A program made the translations under genes and the position numbers. This document shows, one piece after another, positions 1-8,169 of a stretch of 64,000 bases of DNA; the stretch's first letter is position 1; the number at the start of each line of letters is the position of its first letter. This DNA is from Gordonia shandongensis DSM 45094 (lineage in GTDB: Bacteria > Actinomycetota > Actinomycetes > Mycobacteriales > Mycobacteriaceae), in NCBI RefSeq assembly GCF_000423025.1, contig NZ_AUHE01000005.1:1-64000 (forward strand), in the 5' to 3' direction. The notes beneath the pieces are model-generated. The model did not search any database, was not told where the DNA came from, and saw only the letters and a list, made by a program, of their open reading frames with translations.

Positions 1-239
1 GGCACCGCACCAGCAGCGGTCATCACCTCCCGCTCGTTGTGGTAGCCGTTACGCACCACCAGCCGGCGACCGTGCTCATCGACCTGATCGGTGAACTGAT
101 CGACATAGGCAGCGACCTCGGCCTGCAGGGCTGCGGCGAGCATCTGCCGGGCCCCGTCGCGCACGATCTCATCGAGGATCGACCGGTGATCGTCGTTGGA
201 CTGGTTGGAACCATCAGGGGCGTTGACTACCGTGAGCAC
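1..239 (-). CDS. IS256-family transposase, N-terminal part (runs off the left edge)
   Basis: Reading the minus strand from a GTG at 239 gives 79 residues of the N-terminal region of an IS256/mutator-type transposase. Recognisable pieces are ILDEIVRDGARQMLAAALQ, then EVAAYVDQF, then the arginine-rich stretch RRLVVRNGYHNER. These transposases are cut-and-paste DDE enzymes acting on the terminal repeats of their own element. The catalytic DDE residues lie further on and are outside the window, so completeness cannot be judged. The element sits directly beside a LysR-type gene that has lost its 5' part, which suggests it inserted there or took part in a deletion. Confidence 0.8.
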   Translation of the reverse strand, partial: MLTVVNAPDGSNQSNDDHRSILDEIVRDGARQMLAAALQAEVAAYVDQFTDQVDEHGRRLVVRNGYHNEREVMTAAGAV

Positions 240-241
240 GA

Positions 242-317
242 GGCGTGCCTTTCCGCCAGCGCTGCAACGCTGACTTGATCAAGTGACTACCGGGATCATT
301 CTGCGGGAAGGCACGCC
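242..317. repeat. Inverted repeat upstream of the IS256-type transposase
   Basis: Positions 242-256 (GGCGTGCCTTTCCGC) and 303-317 (GCGGGAAGGCACGCC) form an imperfect inverted repeat, 14 of 15 bases pairing, separated by 46 bases. It lies in the non-coding leader of the transposase. It could be a hairpin that limits read-through transcription into the transposase, or an internal copy of a terminal-repeat sequence. The outer end of the element cannot be fixed without a second copy; it must lie between about 318 and 346, where the LysR reading frame becomes recognisable. Confidence 0.4.
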
Positions 318-339
318 CTCCCAGATCCACAGGTCTTGA

Positions 340-840
340 TCATTCCTCCGAGACCAGCGCGACACGGCGTCCCTGCTCCGATCCGGTGCGGTCGTCGGTG
401 CCGTCACCGAAGTTCAAACTCCTGTCCAAGGATGTGCCTCACGATGGCTTCGGGACATGGAGTACCGGGCGTGTGCGTCGCCCGGGCTCCTCGAGGAGTT
501 TCAGGTCTCGACGGACCCTCCCTGGGACAAGCTCCCCGTCGTGCAGTTCGATCAGGCCGACAACCTCACCGCTACATTTCTCGAGCAGCGAGGCGTGGAT
601 CCTCATCACCCGCCGGTCCACTACATGCCGTCTGCGAGCGACCTCACCGAGTCGGTAGTCGCCGGCCTCGGCTGGTCACTACTTCCGAAATCACACGTCG
701 AGAGCCACCCGGGAAGCCTCGTGGAGATCCCCGGTAACGCAGTTCGAGTACCTCTGTTCTGGCAGTCGTGGCGAGTTCAGACCAAGCACATCACTCTGCT
801 ATCAGCAGCCATCCATGCCGCCGCGCAGCTACCCGACTGA
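340..840 (+). pseudogene. LysR-family regulator (ArgP/LysG type), C-terminal remnant
   Basis: An open frame from 340 to the stop at 838-840 encodes the effector-binding half of a LysR regulator of the ArgP/LysG group. Telling pieces are LLRSGAVVGAVT, TPVQGCASRWL, MEYRACASP and ESVVAGLGWSLLP, all typical of ArgP-like proteins that sense basic amino acids and usually control a divergent lysine or arginine exporter. The first 100 or more residues, including the helix-turn-helix, are missing. An in-frame stop (TGA, 337-339) closes the frame just upstream, where IS256-type sequence begins. An internal ATG at 457 could start a shorter protein but would lack DNA binding. I infer disruption by the element, not a functional gene. 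Confidence 0.75.
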
Positions 841-873
841 ATCAATCTGGCACATTCTTACCCTGAACTGGAA

Positions 874-903
874 TCGCGACATCGTAGGTGAACGATGTCG
901 CGA
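874..903. terminator. Hairpin between LysR remnant and tRNA-Ser
   Basis: TCGCGACATCGT (874-885) and ACGATGTCGCGA (892-903) are perfect 12-base arms with a 6-base loop. The hairpin lies 34 bases after the LysR stop on the plus strand and 9 bases after the 3' end of the tRNA on the minus strand, so it can serve either transcript. There is no long T tract, which is common in high-GC actinobacteria. Confidence 0.6.
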
Positions 904-912
904 CTCATCACA

Positions 913-1000
913 TGGCGGAAGCGGAGGGATTTGAACCCCCGGAGGTTTTACCCTCGCTCGCTTTCAAGGCGAGTGCATTCGGCCGCTCTGCCACGCTTCC
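913..1000 (-). tRNA. tRNA-Ser, anticodon UGA
   Basis: The minus strand folds as a class II tRNA. The 7-base acceptor stem GGAAGCG pairs with CGCTTCC, followed by discriminator G and an encoded CCA ending at 913. The anticodon arm CTCGC-CTTGAAA-GCGAG carries anticodon TGA, reading UCA serine codons. The T arm contains GGTTCAAATCC. A long variable arm (GAGGGTAAAACCTC) lies between the anticodon and T arms, as expected for serine. The accessory patch with the transposase and LysR remnant ends just downstream of this gene; tRNA genes are frequent borders of acquired DNA, though I see no attachment-site duplication. Confidence 0.93.
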
Positions 1001-1076
1001 CTGGCCGCCCAGATTAGCGCATCGCCGGCCGGCGCCGACCCGTGCCCGGGCGGTGTGTTCCTGCCACACTGGAGGC

Positions 1077-2042
1077 ATGCGTGCCATCGACACCTCCGAC
1101 TCTCTGGTCGTCACCGACGTCCCCGAACCCGAGCCCGCCGCCGGAGAGGTGGTGATCGACGTCGTCGCCGCCGGCGTGAACCGGGCCGACGTGATGCAGC
1201 GCGCCGGCCTCTACCCGCCGCCGCCGGGAGCGTCGTCCATCCTGGGCCTCGAGGTGTCGGGCACGGTGAGCGCCACCGGAGACGGTGTGAGCGCCTGGTC
1301 CGTCGGCGACCCCGTGTGCGCACTGCTGGCGGGCGGCGGCTACGCGGAGAAAGTCGCGGTGCCCGCCGAGCAGCTGCTCCCGATCCCGCGTGGCATCGAC
1401 CCGGTCGACGCCGCGGGCCTCCCCGAGGTCGCGTGCACGGTCATGTCGAATGTCGTGATGACCGGCCGCCTGTCCCCCGGCGAACTGTTCCTCACCCACG
1501 GCGGCACGAGCGGTATCGGCACCCACGCCATCCAACTGGCGCGCGCGATGGGCGCCCGCGTCGCGACGACGGCACGCAACGCGACGAAACTCGCGGCCGC
1601 CGAGGAACTCGGCGCACAGATCCTCATCGACTACACCGCCGACGACTTCGCCGACCGCGTCCAGGCCGAGGGCGGAGCCGACGTGATCCTCGACATCATC
1701 GGCGCCAAATACCTGGAGAAGAACGTCGCCGCACTCGCCCTCAACGGGCGACTGGTGATCATCGGGATGCAGGGCGGCGTCAAGGCCGAACTCAACATCG
1801 GGGCGCTCATGGCCAAACGCGGGTCGGTCATCGGCACCACCCTCCGGTCACGCCCGACCTCGGGCACCGCCGACTCGAAAGCGGCCGTGATCACCGAGAC
1901 AGTCGCACGGACCTGGCCGCTCATCGAGGCCGGCACCGTCAAACCCGTCATCGACTCCACATTCCCGCTGGCCGACGCCGACGCCGCGCACCGACGATTG
2001 AACTCCGGCGACGCCGTCGGCAAAGTGCTGCTGACCCTCTGA
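1077..2042 (+). CDS. NAD(P)H:quinone oxidoreductase, zinc-free MDR (PIG3-like)
   Basis: 321 residues of the medium-chain dehydrogenase/reductase superfamily, quinone reductase branch. The N-terminal catalytic domain contains GVNRADVMQRAGLYPPPPG, characteristic of the PIG3/TP53I3 group. The Rossmann part has a glycine-rich THGGTSGIGTHAIQLA dinucleotide-binding loop. No structural-zinc cysteine cluster is visible. It probably reduces quinones with NADPH in the cytoplasm. The ATG at 1077 is chosen because longer in-frame versions would read through the tRNA gene. It matches Rv3777 in position, next to the class V aminotransferase-like gene as in mycobacteria. Confidence 0.85.
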   Translation: MRAIDTSDSLVVTDVPEPEPAAGEVVIDVVAAGVNRADVMQRAGLYPPPPGASSILGLEVSGTVSATGDGVSAWSVGDPVCALLAGGGYAEKVAVPAEQLLPIPRGIDPVDAAGLPEVACTVMSNVVMTGRLSPGELFLTHGGTSGIGTHAIQLARAMGARVATTARNATKLAAAEELGAQILIDYTADDFADRVQAEGGADVILDIIGAKYLEKNVAALALNGRLVIIGMQGGVKAELNIGALMAKRGSVIGTTLRSRPTSGTADSKAAVITETVARTWPLIEAGTVKPVIDSTFPLADADAAHRRLNSGDAVGKVLLTL

Positions 2043-2060
2043 CGTCAGACCGTCAGACCG

Positions 2061-2555
2061 TCAGAACTCGTCGCTCTGCAGGATCTGATCGCCGATCGTG
2101 GCGAACGCCGCACACAGTTGACGGAAATGCTCGGGCTCGAGGGCGTCGACGATGAGGCGACGGACAGCGCGATCACGCGCCGCGAGCGTCGGCGCGACCG
2201 CCTCGCGGCCCGCATCGGTGATCGCCACCCACTTCTGGCGCCCATCCTCCTGGCTCTCCACCCGGACGGCGTAACCCCGCTCGAGAAAACGACTGACCTG
2301 CCGCGAAACGGTGCTGAGACCGATCTGGGTGGCGTCGGCGAGGTCACTGATCCGCAGCTTCGGCGCCGACACGAGCACCTCGAGCAGCCGCCAATCAGCG
2401 GTCGACAACGTCGACCCCCGGTCGATCTCGCGGAACAGTGCTCGATACAGGATCCAGCCGCCGCCGACGAACTGCGACCACATCTCTCGCTGCTCGGGAG
2501 TCAGCGACGGCCCGGCCGAGCCGTCCTCGGCGGTGCCTCGCTCAGCGTCAGGCAC
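2061..2555 (-). CDS. MarR-family transcriptional regulator
   Basis: About 164 residues with a winged helix-turn-helix: ISDLADATQIGLSTVSRQVSRFLERG is the recognition region and RVESQEDGRQKWVAITDAGRE the wing. MarR proteins bind DNA as dimers and usually respond to small aromatic or fatty ligands. I chose the GTG at 2555 because GGGAG lies about 10 bases upstream; a GTG at 2573 is possible. The ORF can be extended much further, but that extension is antisense or out of phase with the next gene. It follows the aminotransferase-like gene on the same strand after about 110 bases and converges on the quinone reductase. Its target is unknown. Confidence 0.8.
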   Translation of the reverse strand: MPDAERGTAEDGSAGPSLTPEQREMWSQFVGGGWILYRALFREIDRGSTLSTADWRLLEVLVSAPKLRISDLADATQIGLSTVSRQVSRFLERGYAVRVESQEDGRQKWVAITDAGREAVAPTLAARDRAVRRLIVDALEPEHFRQLCAAFATIGDQILQSDEF

Positions 2556-2665
2556 GATCGCACACTCCCACACATCACCATCGGTCCCCGCGGGGATCTG
2601 TCGGCACCGAACCTTACCGAGCAGTAGCCGATATGGAAACTCGATGTACCTCGATCCGACGACCG

Positions 2666-3862
2666 TCAGCCGAACGACCCGAGGACGCGGACGAGCTGAT
2701 CCACCTCGTACGGCGTCGAGTACGGCGCCAACCCGACCGTCACGGCGCCGCCCGCGTCGTCGACGCCGATCGTCTGCAACGCTCGGCTCGGATAGTCGTG
2801 CAGCGCGGCGATCCCGTTGTCGGTGAGGCGGGCGCAGACATCGGACGCCGCGATTCCGTCGACCACGAAACTCACGACGGGAACGCGGTGCGCCGCCGCC
2901 CCGATCACCCGGAGGTTCGGCATGTGATCGAGCGAATGCACGAGATACACCAACAGCCGGTGCAGGTACTCGTACGTCCCACTCATCGACGCCAGGATCC
3001 GGTCGCGCCGGACACCCGACGCCTCGGTGTCGAGCCGGGCGAGATGATCCACCGACGAGACGAGACCCGACAGCAGAGCACCCGGCAGCGGCTCCGGCTC
3101 CAACCGTTCGGGACCGTGCGCCGACGGCCACGCCGACACCCGGGTCAGCAGGCTGAGCTGGCCCGGATCGGCGAACGCCAACGCCGCGACGCGCGGTCCG
3201 CCCCACCGTTCGGCACTGACCAGGACGGCGTCGGCCCCCAATTCGTCGATCGACAGCGGCACGTACGCCGCGGCCGTCGTCGCATCGACCAGCAGTCTGG
3301 CCCGCGTGGCGCGCGCATGACCGGCGATGGGACCGATATCGGTGACGGCACCGGTCACCGACGACGCGAGCGTCACCGCCACCACCGACGTGTCATCGTC
3401 GACGAGATCGGCGAACTGCCAGGTCGGCAGCGTACCGTCCTCGATGTCGACCTCCGCCCACCGCACATGCGTGCCGTGGCGACCCGCACCCGCGAGCAGC
3501 GGAGCGAGCACCTCGTCGTCATCCGACCGCGACACCACCAGGTTGCGGTCGAGCCACGCACCGAGCGGTAGCGCGTCGACGAACGCCGACACCAGCGCCG
3601 ACCTCGACGGGCCCAGGACGACACCGGCCGGGTCGGCGCCCAACAGGTCGGCCACCGCCGACCGCGCATTCGCCAACGCCTCGGCCGCGGCGCGGGCCTG
3701 CGGACTCCGCGTCCCGGGCAGCGAGGGCAGCGCACGGAAACCGGATGACACCGCCGAGGCGACGGAGTCCGGGATCTGCATGCCCGCCTGCGGGTCGAGA
3801 TAGATCCAGCCGTCACCCAGGGTGGGGAACAGTCCTCGCACGGAGGCGACGTCGAACGGCAT
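2666..3862 (-). CDS. Class V aminotransferase-fold protein (cysteine desulfurase-like, Rv3778c type)
   Basis: 398 residues resembling SufS/NifS-type fold-type I PLP enzymes from end to end (LFPTLGDGWIYLDPQAGM near the N-terminus; DYPSRALQTIGV and GGAVTVGLAPYSTPYEVDQL at the C-terminus). Where true desulfurases have the Schiff-base lysine in an S-x-H-K motif, this protein reads VSAERWGGPRVAAL, with no lysine. It may therefore not bind PLP covalently. From memory the M. tuberculosis relative shows the same loss. The ATG at 3862 gives the N-terminus MPFDVASVRG, matching relatives. It is divergent from bpa. The function is unknown. Confidence 0.8.
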   Translation of the reverse strand: MPFDVASVRGLFPTLGDGWIYLDPQAGMQIPDSVASAVSSGFRALPSLPGTRSPQARAAAEALANARSAVADLLGADPAGVVLGPSRSALVSAFVDALPLGAWLDRNLVVSRSDDDEVLAPLLAGAGRHGTHVRWAEVDIEDGTLPTWQFADLVDDDTSVVAVTLASSVTGAVTDIGPIAGHARATRARLLVDATTAAAYVPLSIDELGADAVLVSAERWGGPRVAALAFADPGQLSLLTRVSAWPSAHGPERLEPEPLPGALLSGLVSSVDHLARLDTEASGVRRDRILASMSGTYEYLHRLLVYLVHSLDHMPNLRVIGAAAHRVPVVSFVVDGIAASDVCARLTDNGIAALHDYPSRALQTIGVDDAGGAVTVGLAPYSTPYEVDQLVRVLGSFG

Positions 3863-3969
3863 GCGGACCACGATACTGGCGCCCCCTCGCCGCGCACGGA
3901 AACGGGCACACCCGGCCCGCGAACAGCGGTCGGCCCGACGATCCGACGCGAACGAGGCACAATGGGTCC

Positions 3970-4551
3970 ATGCATCCGACCATGTTCGGCGCGCCCACTC
4001 CGGGCGGCCCCGGCGATCAGTCCGACCCGCGCGTCGGCCCGACCGGCCCCGACGACGAGTCCATCGTGGTGCTCGGCACCGCCGGCGACGCGGCGCAGAC
4101 CGAGTCCGATGACGAGCAGGGCCAGCCGTTGGCGTCGATGGTGGAACAGCCGGCGAAGGTCATGCGGATCGGCACGATGATCAAACAGCTCCTCGAAGAA
4201 GTTCGGGCCGCACCCCTCGACGACGCCAGCCGCAACCGGCTCGCGGAGATCCACCGCAGCTCGATCGCCGAGCTGGCCGACGGGCTGGCGCCCGAACTCC
4301 GCGACGAGCTCGACCGCCTCGCGTTGCCGTTCTCCGACGACGCCACCCCGTCCGACGCGGAACTGCGGATCGCGCACGCACAGCTCGTCGGGTGGCTCGA
4401 GGGACTGTTCCACGGGATCCAGACGGCGTTGTTCGCCCAGCAGATGGCGGCCCGGGCGCAGTTGGAGCAGATGCGGCAGGGCGTGCTTCCGCCCGGCGCC
4501 GCACTGCCCGACGGCGATCATTCGGGGCACGGCACGGGCCAGTACCTCTGA
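3970..4551 (+). CDS. bpa: Bacterial proteasome activator Bpa (PafE)
   Basis: 193 residues, similar in size and sequence to Rv3780, an ATP-independent activator that forms a dodecameric ring on the 20S proteasome and opens its gate. The helical core runs roughly from residue 55 to 165 (EQPAKVMRIGTMIKQLLEEV, then RNRLAEIHRSSI, then QLVGWLEGLFHGIQTALFAQQ). The last four residues are GQYL, the proteasome-docking tail, so the activating end is intact. The N-terminal 50 residues are acidic, proline/glycine-rich and probably disordered. It is followed after 22 bases by the galactan exporter permease, an arrangement also seen in mycobacteria. Confidence 0.93.
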   Translation: MHPTMFGAPTPGGPGDQSDPRVGPTGPDDESIVVLGTAGDAAQTESDDEQGQPLASMVEQPAKVMRIGTMIKQLLEEVRAAPLDDASRNRLAEIHRSSIAELADGLAPELRDELDRLALPFSDDATPSDAELRIAHAQLVGWLEGLFHGIQTALFAQQMAARAQLEQMRQGVLPPGAALPDGDHSGHGTGQYL

Positions 4552-4573
4552 CTCGCTTGTATGCTGAGGCGTT

Positions 4574-5437
4574 GTGTCAGCCGTAGTCGACGACAGCGGA
4601 ATCCCGCCCGCCCCCACAGTCTCGGACTCGAAGACGCTCACCCGCGGCGTCAAGGACCTCCGTGACGGATTCCGCAACCGCGAACTGTGGCTGCATCTGG
4701 GCTGGACCGACATCAAACAGCGGTACAAGCGCTCCGTCCTCGGCCCGCTGTGGATCACCATCGCCACCGGCGTCACCGCCGTCGCGATGGGCATCCTCTA
4801 CGGCGCCCTGTTCGGCATGGAGATCGAATACTTCCTGCCGTACGTGACCCTCGGCTTCATCTTCTGGGGGTTCATCGAGACGACGATCCTCGACGGTTCG
4901 GTGGTGTTCTCCACCAACGAGGGCCTCATCAAACAGCTGCCGGCCCCGGTGAGCATCCACGTGTATCGGATCGTGTGGCGCAGCCTCATCATCTTCGCCC
5001 ACAACGTGGTGATCTACCTGATCATCCTGGCCGTCTTCCCGCAGCCGCTGGACTGGTCGGTCCTGCTGGTGATCCCCGCGATGTGCCTGTTCATCCTCAA
5101 CGCCGTCTGGGTGACCATCGTCTTCGGCATCATGTCGACCCGCTTCCGCGACATCGGCCAGCTGCTGTCGACGATGATCCGGCTGGTCTTCTTCATGACG
5201 CCGATCATCTGGTCGGCGAAATCGTTGGAGAACGCGTCGGCCGGCCTGTCGGGTCGGGCACGGTTGGCCGAACTCAACCCCATGTACCACTACCTCGAGA
5301 TCGCCCGAGCACCGCTGATGGGGCAGTCCGTCGCCTGGCACCACTGGGTCGTCGTCGTCGGTTGCACGCTCGTCGGCTGGGCCGCCGCACTGCTGGTGAT
5401 GCGCAACTTCCGTTCGCGCGTGCCGTACTGGGTTTAA
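4574..5437 (+). CDS. wzm: Galactan ABC exporter, membrane subunit Wzm
   Basis: 287 residues, an ABC-2 type polysaccharide permease with six predicted membrane segments. A cytoplasmic N-terminal helix (RNRELWLHLGWTDIKQRYKRS) is typical of Wzm/RfbD/TagG proteins; ITIATGVTAVAMGILYGALF is the first membrane segment. With Wzt it is expected to move the lipid-linked galactan across the plasma membrane. It corresponds to Rv3783. It starts at a GTG and is followed after 19 bases by the ATPase subunit; glfT1 overlaps that gene in turn, so the three form a transport and synthesis operon. Confidence 0.9.
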   Translation: MSAVVDDSGIPPAPTVSDSKTLTRGVKDLRDGFRNRELWLHLGWTDIKQRYKRSVLGPLWITIATGVTAVAMGILYGALFGMEIEYFLPYVTLGFIFWGFIETTILDGSVVFSTNEGLIKQLPAPVSIHVYRIVWRSLIIFAHNVVIYLIILAVFPQPLDWSVLLVIPAMCLFILNAVWVTIVFGIMSTRFRDIGQLLSTMIRLVFFMTPIIWSAKSLENASAGLSGRARLAELNPMYHYLEIARAPLMGQSVAWHHWVVVVGCTLVGWAAALLVMRNFRSRVPYWV

Positions 5438-5456
5438 GCGACGTGTAAGGGACATC

Positions 5457-6266
5457 ATGGCTAAATCAACCGACATCCGAGTCGACACCTGGGACGCGGG
5501 CATCGACTTCCCGATCTTCGACGCCAAGACCCGATCGCTGAAGAAGGCCGTCCTCGGGGCGGCGGGCGGCGTGATCGGCGCCAACAACTCCAAGACCGTC
5601 GTCGTGGAGGCGCTGCGCGACATCAACCTCCATCTGGAGCACGGTGCGCGCGTCGGCCTCGTCGGCCACAACGGTGCGGGCAAGTCGACCCTCCTGCGGC
5701 TGCTGTCGGGCATCTACGAGCCGACGCACGGGTCCTGCCGCGTTCAGGGTCGCGTCGCACCGGTCTTCGACCTCGGTGTCGGCATGGACCCGGAGATCTC
5801 CGGTTACGAGAACATCCTGATCCGCGGCATGTTCCTCGGCATGAGCCGTCGCGAGATGTTGAAGAAGACCGACGAGATCGCCGAGTTCTCGGAGCTCGGC
5901 GACTACCTCAACATGCCGTTGCGCACCTATTCGACGGGTATGCGGGTGCGGTTGGCGCTGGGGGTCGTGACGTCCATCGATCCGGAGATCCTCATCCTCG
6001 ACGAGGGCATCGGCGCGGTGGACGCCGAATTCATGAAGAAGGCGCGCGTCCGGCTGCAGGCGTTGGTGGAGCGGTCGGGCATCCTCGTCTTCGCCAGCCA
6101 CTCCAACGAGTTCCTCGCCCAGCTGTGCGACCGTGCCCTGTGGATCGACCACGGGCGCATCCGGATGGACGGCGGCATCGAGGAGGTCGTGGGCGCGTAC
6201 GACGGCCCGGAGGCCGCCAAGAGCGTCCGCAAGGTCCTCGCCGGCGTCGAGCTGGACAAGGCGTGA
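5457..6266 (+). CDS. wzt: Galactan ABC exporter, ATPase subunit Wzt
   Basis: 269 residues, a polysaccharide-export ATPase. Walker A is GHNGAGKST (residues 70-78), the signature is YSTGM (158-162, the variant normal for this family), Walker B is ILILDEG (178-184), and the switch histidine is at about 215 (FASHSNEF). It has the N-terminal strand extension of RfbE/TagH-type ATPases. It lacks a long C-terminal carbohydrate-binding domain, so it should not select a modified chain end, in line with mycobacterial Rv3781. It pairs with the permease immediately upstream. Its stop overlaps the GTG start of glfT1 (GTGA). Confidence 0.9.
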   Translation: MAKSTDIRVDTWDAGIDFPIFDAKTRSLKKAVLGAAGGVIGANNSKTVVVEALRDINLHLEHGARVGLVGHNGAGKSTLLRLLSGIYEPTHGSCRVQGRVAPVFDLGVGMDPEISGYENILIRGMFLGMSRREMLKKTDEIAEFSELGDYLNMPLRTYSTGMRVRLALGVVTSIDPEILILDEGIGAVDAEFMKKARVRLQALVERSGILVFASHSNEFLAQLCDRALWIDHGRIRMDGGIEEVVGAYDGPEAAKSVRKVLAGVELDKA

Positions 6267-7180
6267 GCGGCGTCGGGCCCGGCGGCGAGCGGATCGTCGG
6301 CGTCGTCGTCACCCACCGTCGACGTGACCTGCTCGCCGAGTCCCTGGCGGTGTTGTCGTCGCAGGAACGCCAGGTGGATCATCTGGTCGTCGTCGACAAC
6401 GGCGCCGAAGCGGAGGTCGGCGAACTCGTCGCGGCGCAGCCGATCCCGACGACCTATCTGCCGTCCCAGCACAATCTCGGCGGGGCCGGCGGTTTCGCCC
6501 TCGGCATGCTGCACGCCCTGTCGCTCGGCGCCGACTGGGTGTGGTGCGCCGACGATGACGGCCGGCCGGAGGGGCCCGCGGTTCTCGGCACCCTCCGCGA
6601 GTGCGCCGCCCGTCATGGTCTGGGGCAGGTCTCGCCGGTGGTGGTGAACATCGCCGCACCCGACGATCTGGCCTTTCCGCTGCGTCGCGGTCTGGTGTGG
6701 CGGCGGAAGCGTTCGGAGCTGTTCGCGCCCGGGGAGTCCGACGACCTGCTTCCGGGGATCGCGTCGCTGATGAACGGCGCGCTGTTCTCGGCGGAGACCC
6801 TGGAGGTGATCGGGGTCCCCGATCTGCGCCTGTTCTTCCGCGGCGACGAGGTGGAGATGCACCGGCGTCTGGTGCGATCGGGCATCGCCTTCGGCACCTG
6901 TTTGACGACGGCGTATCTGCATCCGGACGGCAGTGACGAGTTCCGGCCGATCCTCGGCGGACGCATGCACACCCAGTACCCGGACAACGAGGTGAAGCGG
7001 TTCTTCACCTACCGCAACCGCGGCTACCTGATGAGCCAGCCCGGGATGCGTCGGCTCCTTCCCCAGGAGTACGCGCGTTTCGCGTGGTACTTCCTCGTTC
7101 AGCAGCGGGACGTCGCCGGTTTCCGCGAGTGGCTGCGTCTGCACCGGCTGGGGCGCGGTGAGCGTTTCACTCGGCCGTAA
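6263..7180 (+). CDS. glfT1: Galactofuranosyltransferase GlfT1
   Basis: 305 residues of glycosyltransferase family 2. VVVTHRRRDLLAESLAVL begins the nucleotide-binding fold, NLGGAGGFALG is typical of Gal-f transferases, and the metal-binding acidic triad DDD is at residues 97-99. A second cluster, LFFRGDEVEMHRR, carries the probable catalytic acidic residues. GlfT1 adds the first galactofuranose units to the decaprenyl-linked GlcNAc-Rha primer, using UDP-Galf. The GTG start overlaps the wzt stop by 4 bases, which implies translational coupling. Corresponds to Rv3782. Confidence 0.9.
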   Translation: MSGVGPGGERIVGVVVTHRRRDLLAESLAVLSSQERQVDHLVVVDNGAEAEVGELVAAQPIPTTYLPSQHNLGGAGGFALGMLHALSLGADWVWCADDDGRPEGPAVLGTLRECAARHGLGQVSPVVVNIAAPDDLAFPLRRGLVWRRKRSELFAPGESDDLLPGIASLMNGALFSAETLEVIGVPDLRLFFRGDEVEMHRRLVRSGIAFGTCLTTAYLHPDGSDEFRPILGGRMHTQYPDNEVKRFFTYRNRGYLMSQPGMRRLLPQEYARFAWYFLVQQRDVAGFREWLRLHRLGRGERFTRP

Positions 7181-7202
7181 CGGCCGATCCACACCCCACT
7201 TC

Positions 7203-7216
7203 TAGAACTTGTTCTA
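7203..7216. promoter_or_regulatory. KstR-like operator
   Basis: TAGAACTTGTTCTA fits the published KstR consensus TnnAACnnGTTnnA at every fixed base and sits inside a near-perfect 16-base palindrome (7202-7217). KstR is the TetR-type repressor of sterol catabolism in mycobacteria and relatives. The site ends 11 bases before the probable start codon of the next gene, where repressor binding would block initiation. Binding here is inferred from the sequence only. Confidence 0.65.
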
Positions 7217-7227
7217 GTGTGGGTGGC

Positions 7228-8106
7228 GTGCGATTCACGTATGCCGAAGCCATGACCGACTGCACCTACTACGCGCCGCTCGCGCAGGCGGCCGAGGCAG
7301 CCGGGTTCGCGGGAATGACCGTGCCCGACTCCATCGCCTACCCCGAGGAGTCGGACGCCAAGTACCCGTACACACCCGACGGCAATCGCGAATTCCTCGA
7401 GGACAAGGAGTTCATCGAGACGTTCATCCAGGCGGCGTCCCTGGGCGCCGTCACCAGCACGCTGCGGTTTCTGCCGTTCGTCCTCAAACTCCCGATCCGA
7501 CCGCCGGTGCTCGTCGCGAAACAGGCGTCGTCCGTCGCCTACCTCACCGGGAATCGCCTGGCTCTCGGCGTCGGCTCGAGTCCGTGGCCCGAGGACTACG
7601 AGATGATGGGCGTCGACTTCGCGCGGCGCGGTCGACGGATGAACGAGTGCATGGACATCATCCGCGGCCTCACCTCCGGCGGATACTTCGAGTTCCACGG
7701 CGAGTTCTACGACATTCCGCGCATCAAGATGTCGCCGGTCCCGACCGAACCGATCCCCCTGTTGGTCGGCGGGCATGCGGATGCCGCGCTCAAACGGGCT
7801 GTGCTCCGCGGCGACGGCTGGATGCACGGCGGCGGCGACCCCGCCGAACTCGACGCCCTTCTCGACAAGATCGCCGCGATCCGCAAGGCCGAAGGCAAGC
7901 AGGACGACCCGTTCGAGATCCACGTGATCTCGATGGACGCCTACACCGTCGACGGCTGCCGCCGACTGGAGGACAAGGGCATCACCGACGTGATCGTCGG
8001 TTTCCGTCTCCCCTACGTCGTCGGCGCCGACACCGAACCCCTCGAAACCAAGATCTCCCACCTGGAACGGTTCGGCGAGAAGGTGATCTCGAAGGTGAAC
8101 CCGTGA
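7228..8106 (+). CDS. Luciferase-like (LLM class) flavin- or F420-dependent oxidoreductase
   Basis: 292 residues with the TIM-barrel bacterial-luciferase fold. RFTYAEAMTDCTYYAPLAQA begins the protein, LALGVGSSPWPEDYEMMGV and FEFHGEFYDIPRIKMSP are characteristic LLM motifs, and PLLVGGHADAALKRAV lies near the cofactor phosphate site. Whether it uses FMN or F420 cannot be told from sequence. The GTG at 7228 gives the usual N-terminus; a GTG at 7219 is possible. The KstR-like operator directly upstream and the dehydratase 63 bases downstream suggest a role in breaking down a steroid or fatty acyl chain. Confidence 0.8.
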   Translation: MRFTYAEAMTDCTYYAPLAQAAEAAGFAGMTVPDSIAYPEESDAKYPYTPDGNREFLEDKEFIETFIQAASLGAVTSTLRFLPFVLKLPIRPPVLVAKQASSVAYLTGNRLALGVGSSPWPEDYEMMGVDFARRGRRMNECMDIIRGLTSGGYFEFHGEFYDIPRIKMSPVPTEPIPLLVGGHADAALKRAVLRGDGWMHGGGDPAELDALLDKIAAIRKAEGKQDDPFEIHVISMDAYTVDGCRRLEDKGITDVIVGFRLPYVVGADTEPLETKISHLERFGEKVISKVNP

Positions 8107-8169
8107 TCCGATCGGATGGCCGGGCCCCGTCGTGACTCGGCTCCATTGCACGTCAGGTACGTTAATCGA

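Noticed and set aside
913-1000. Attachment-site scar of an integrated element at the tRNA-Ser gene
   Set aside because: No repeat of the tRNA 3' end was found in the window, and no integrase gene is present.
2061-3206. MarR gene extended to 381 codons
   Set aside because: The extra N-terminal part lies within the aminotransferase-like gene in another phase and has no family resemblance.
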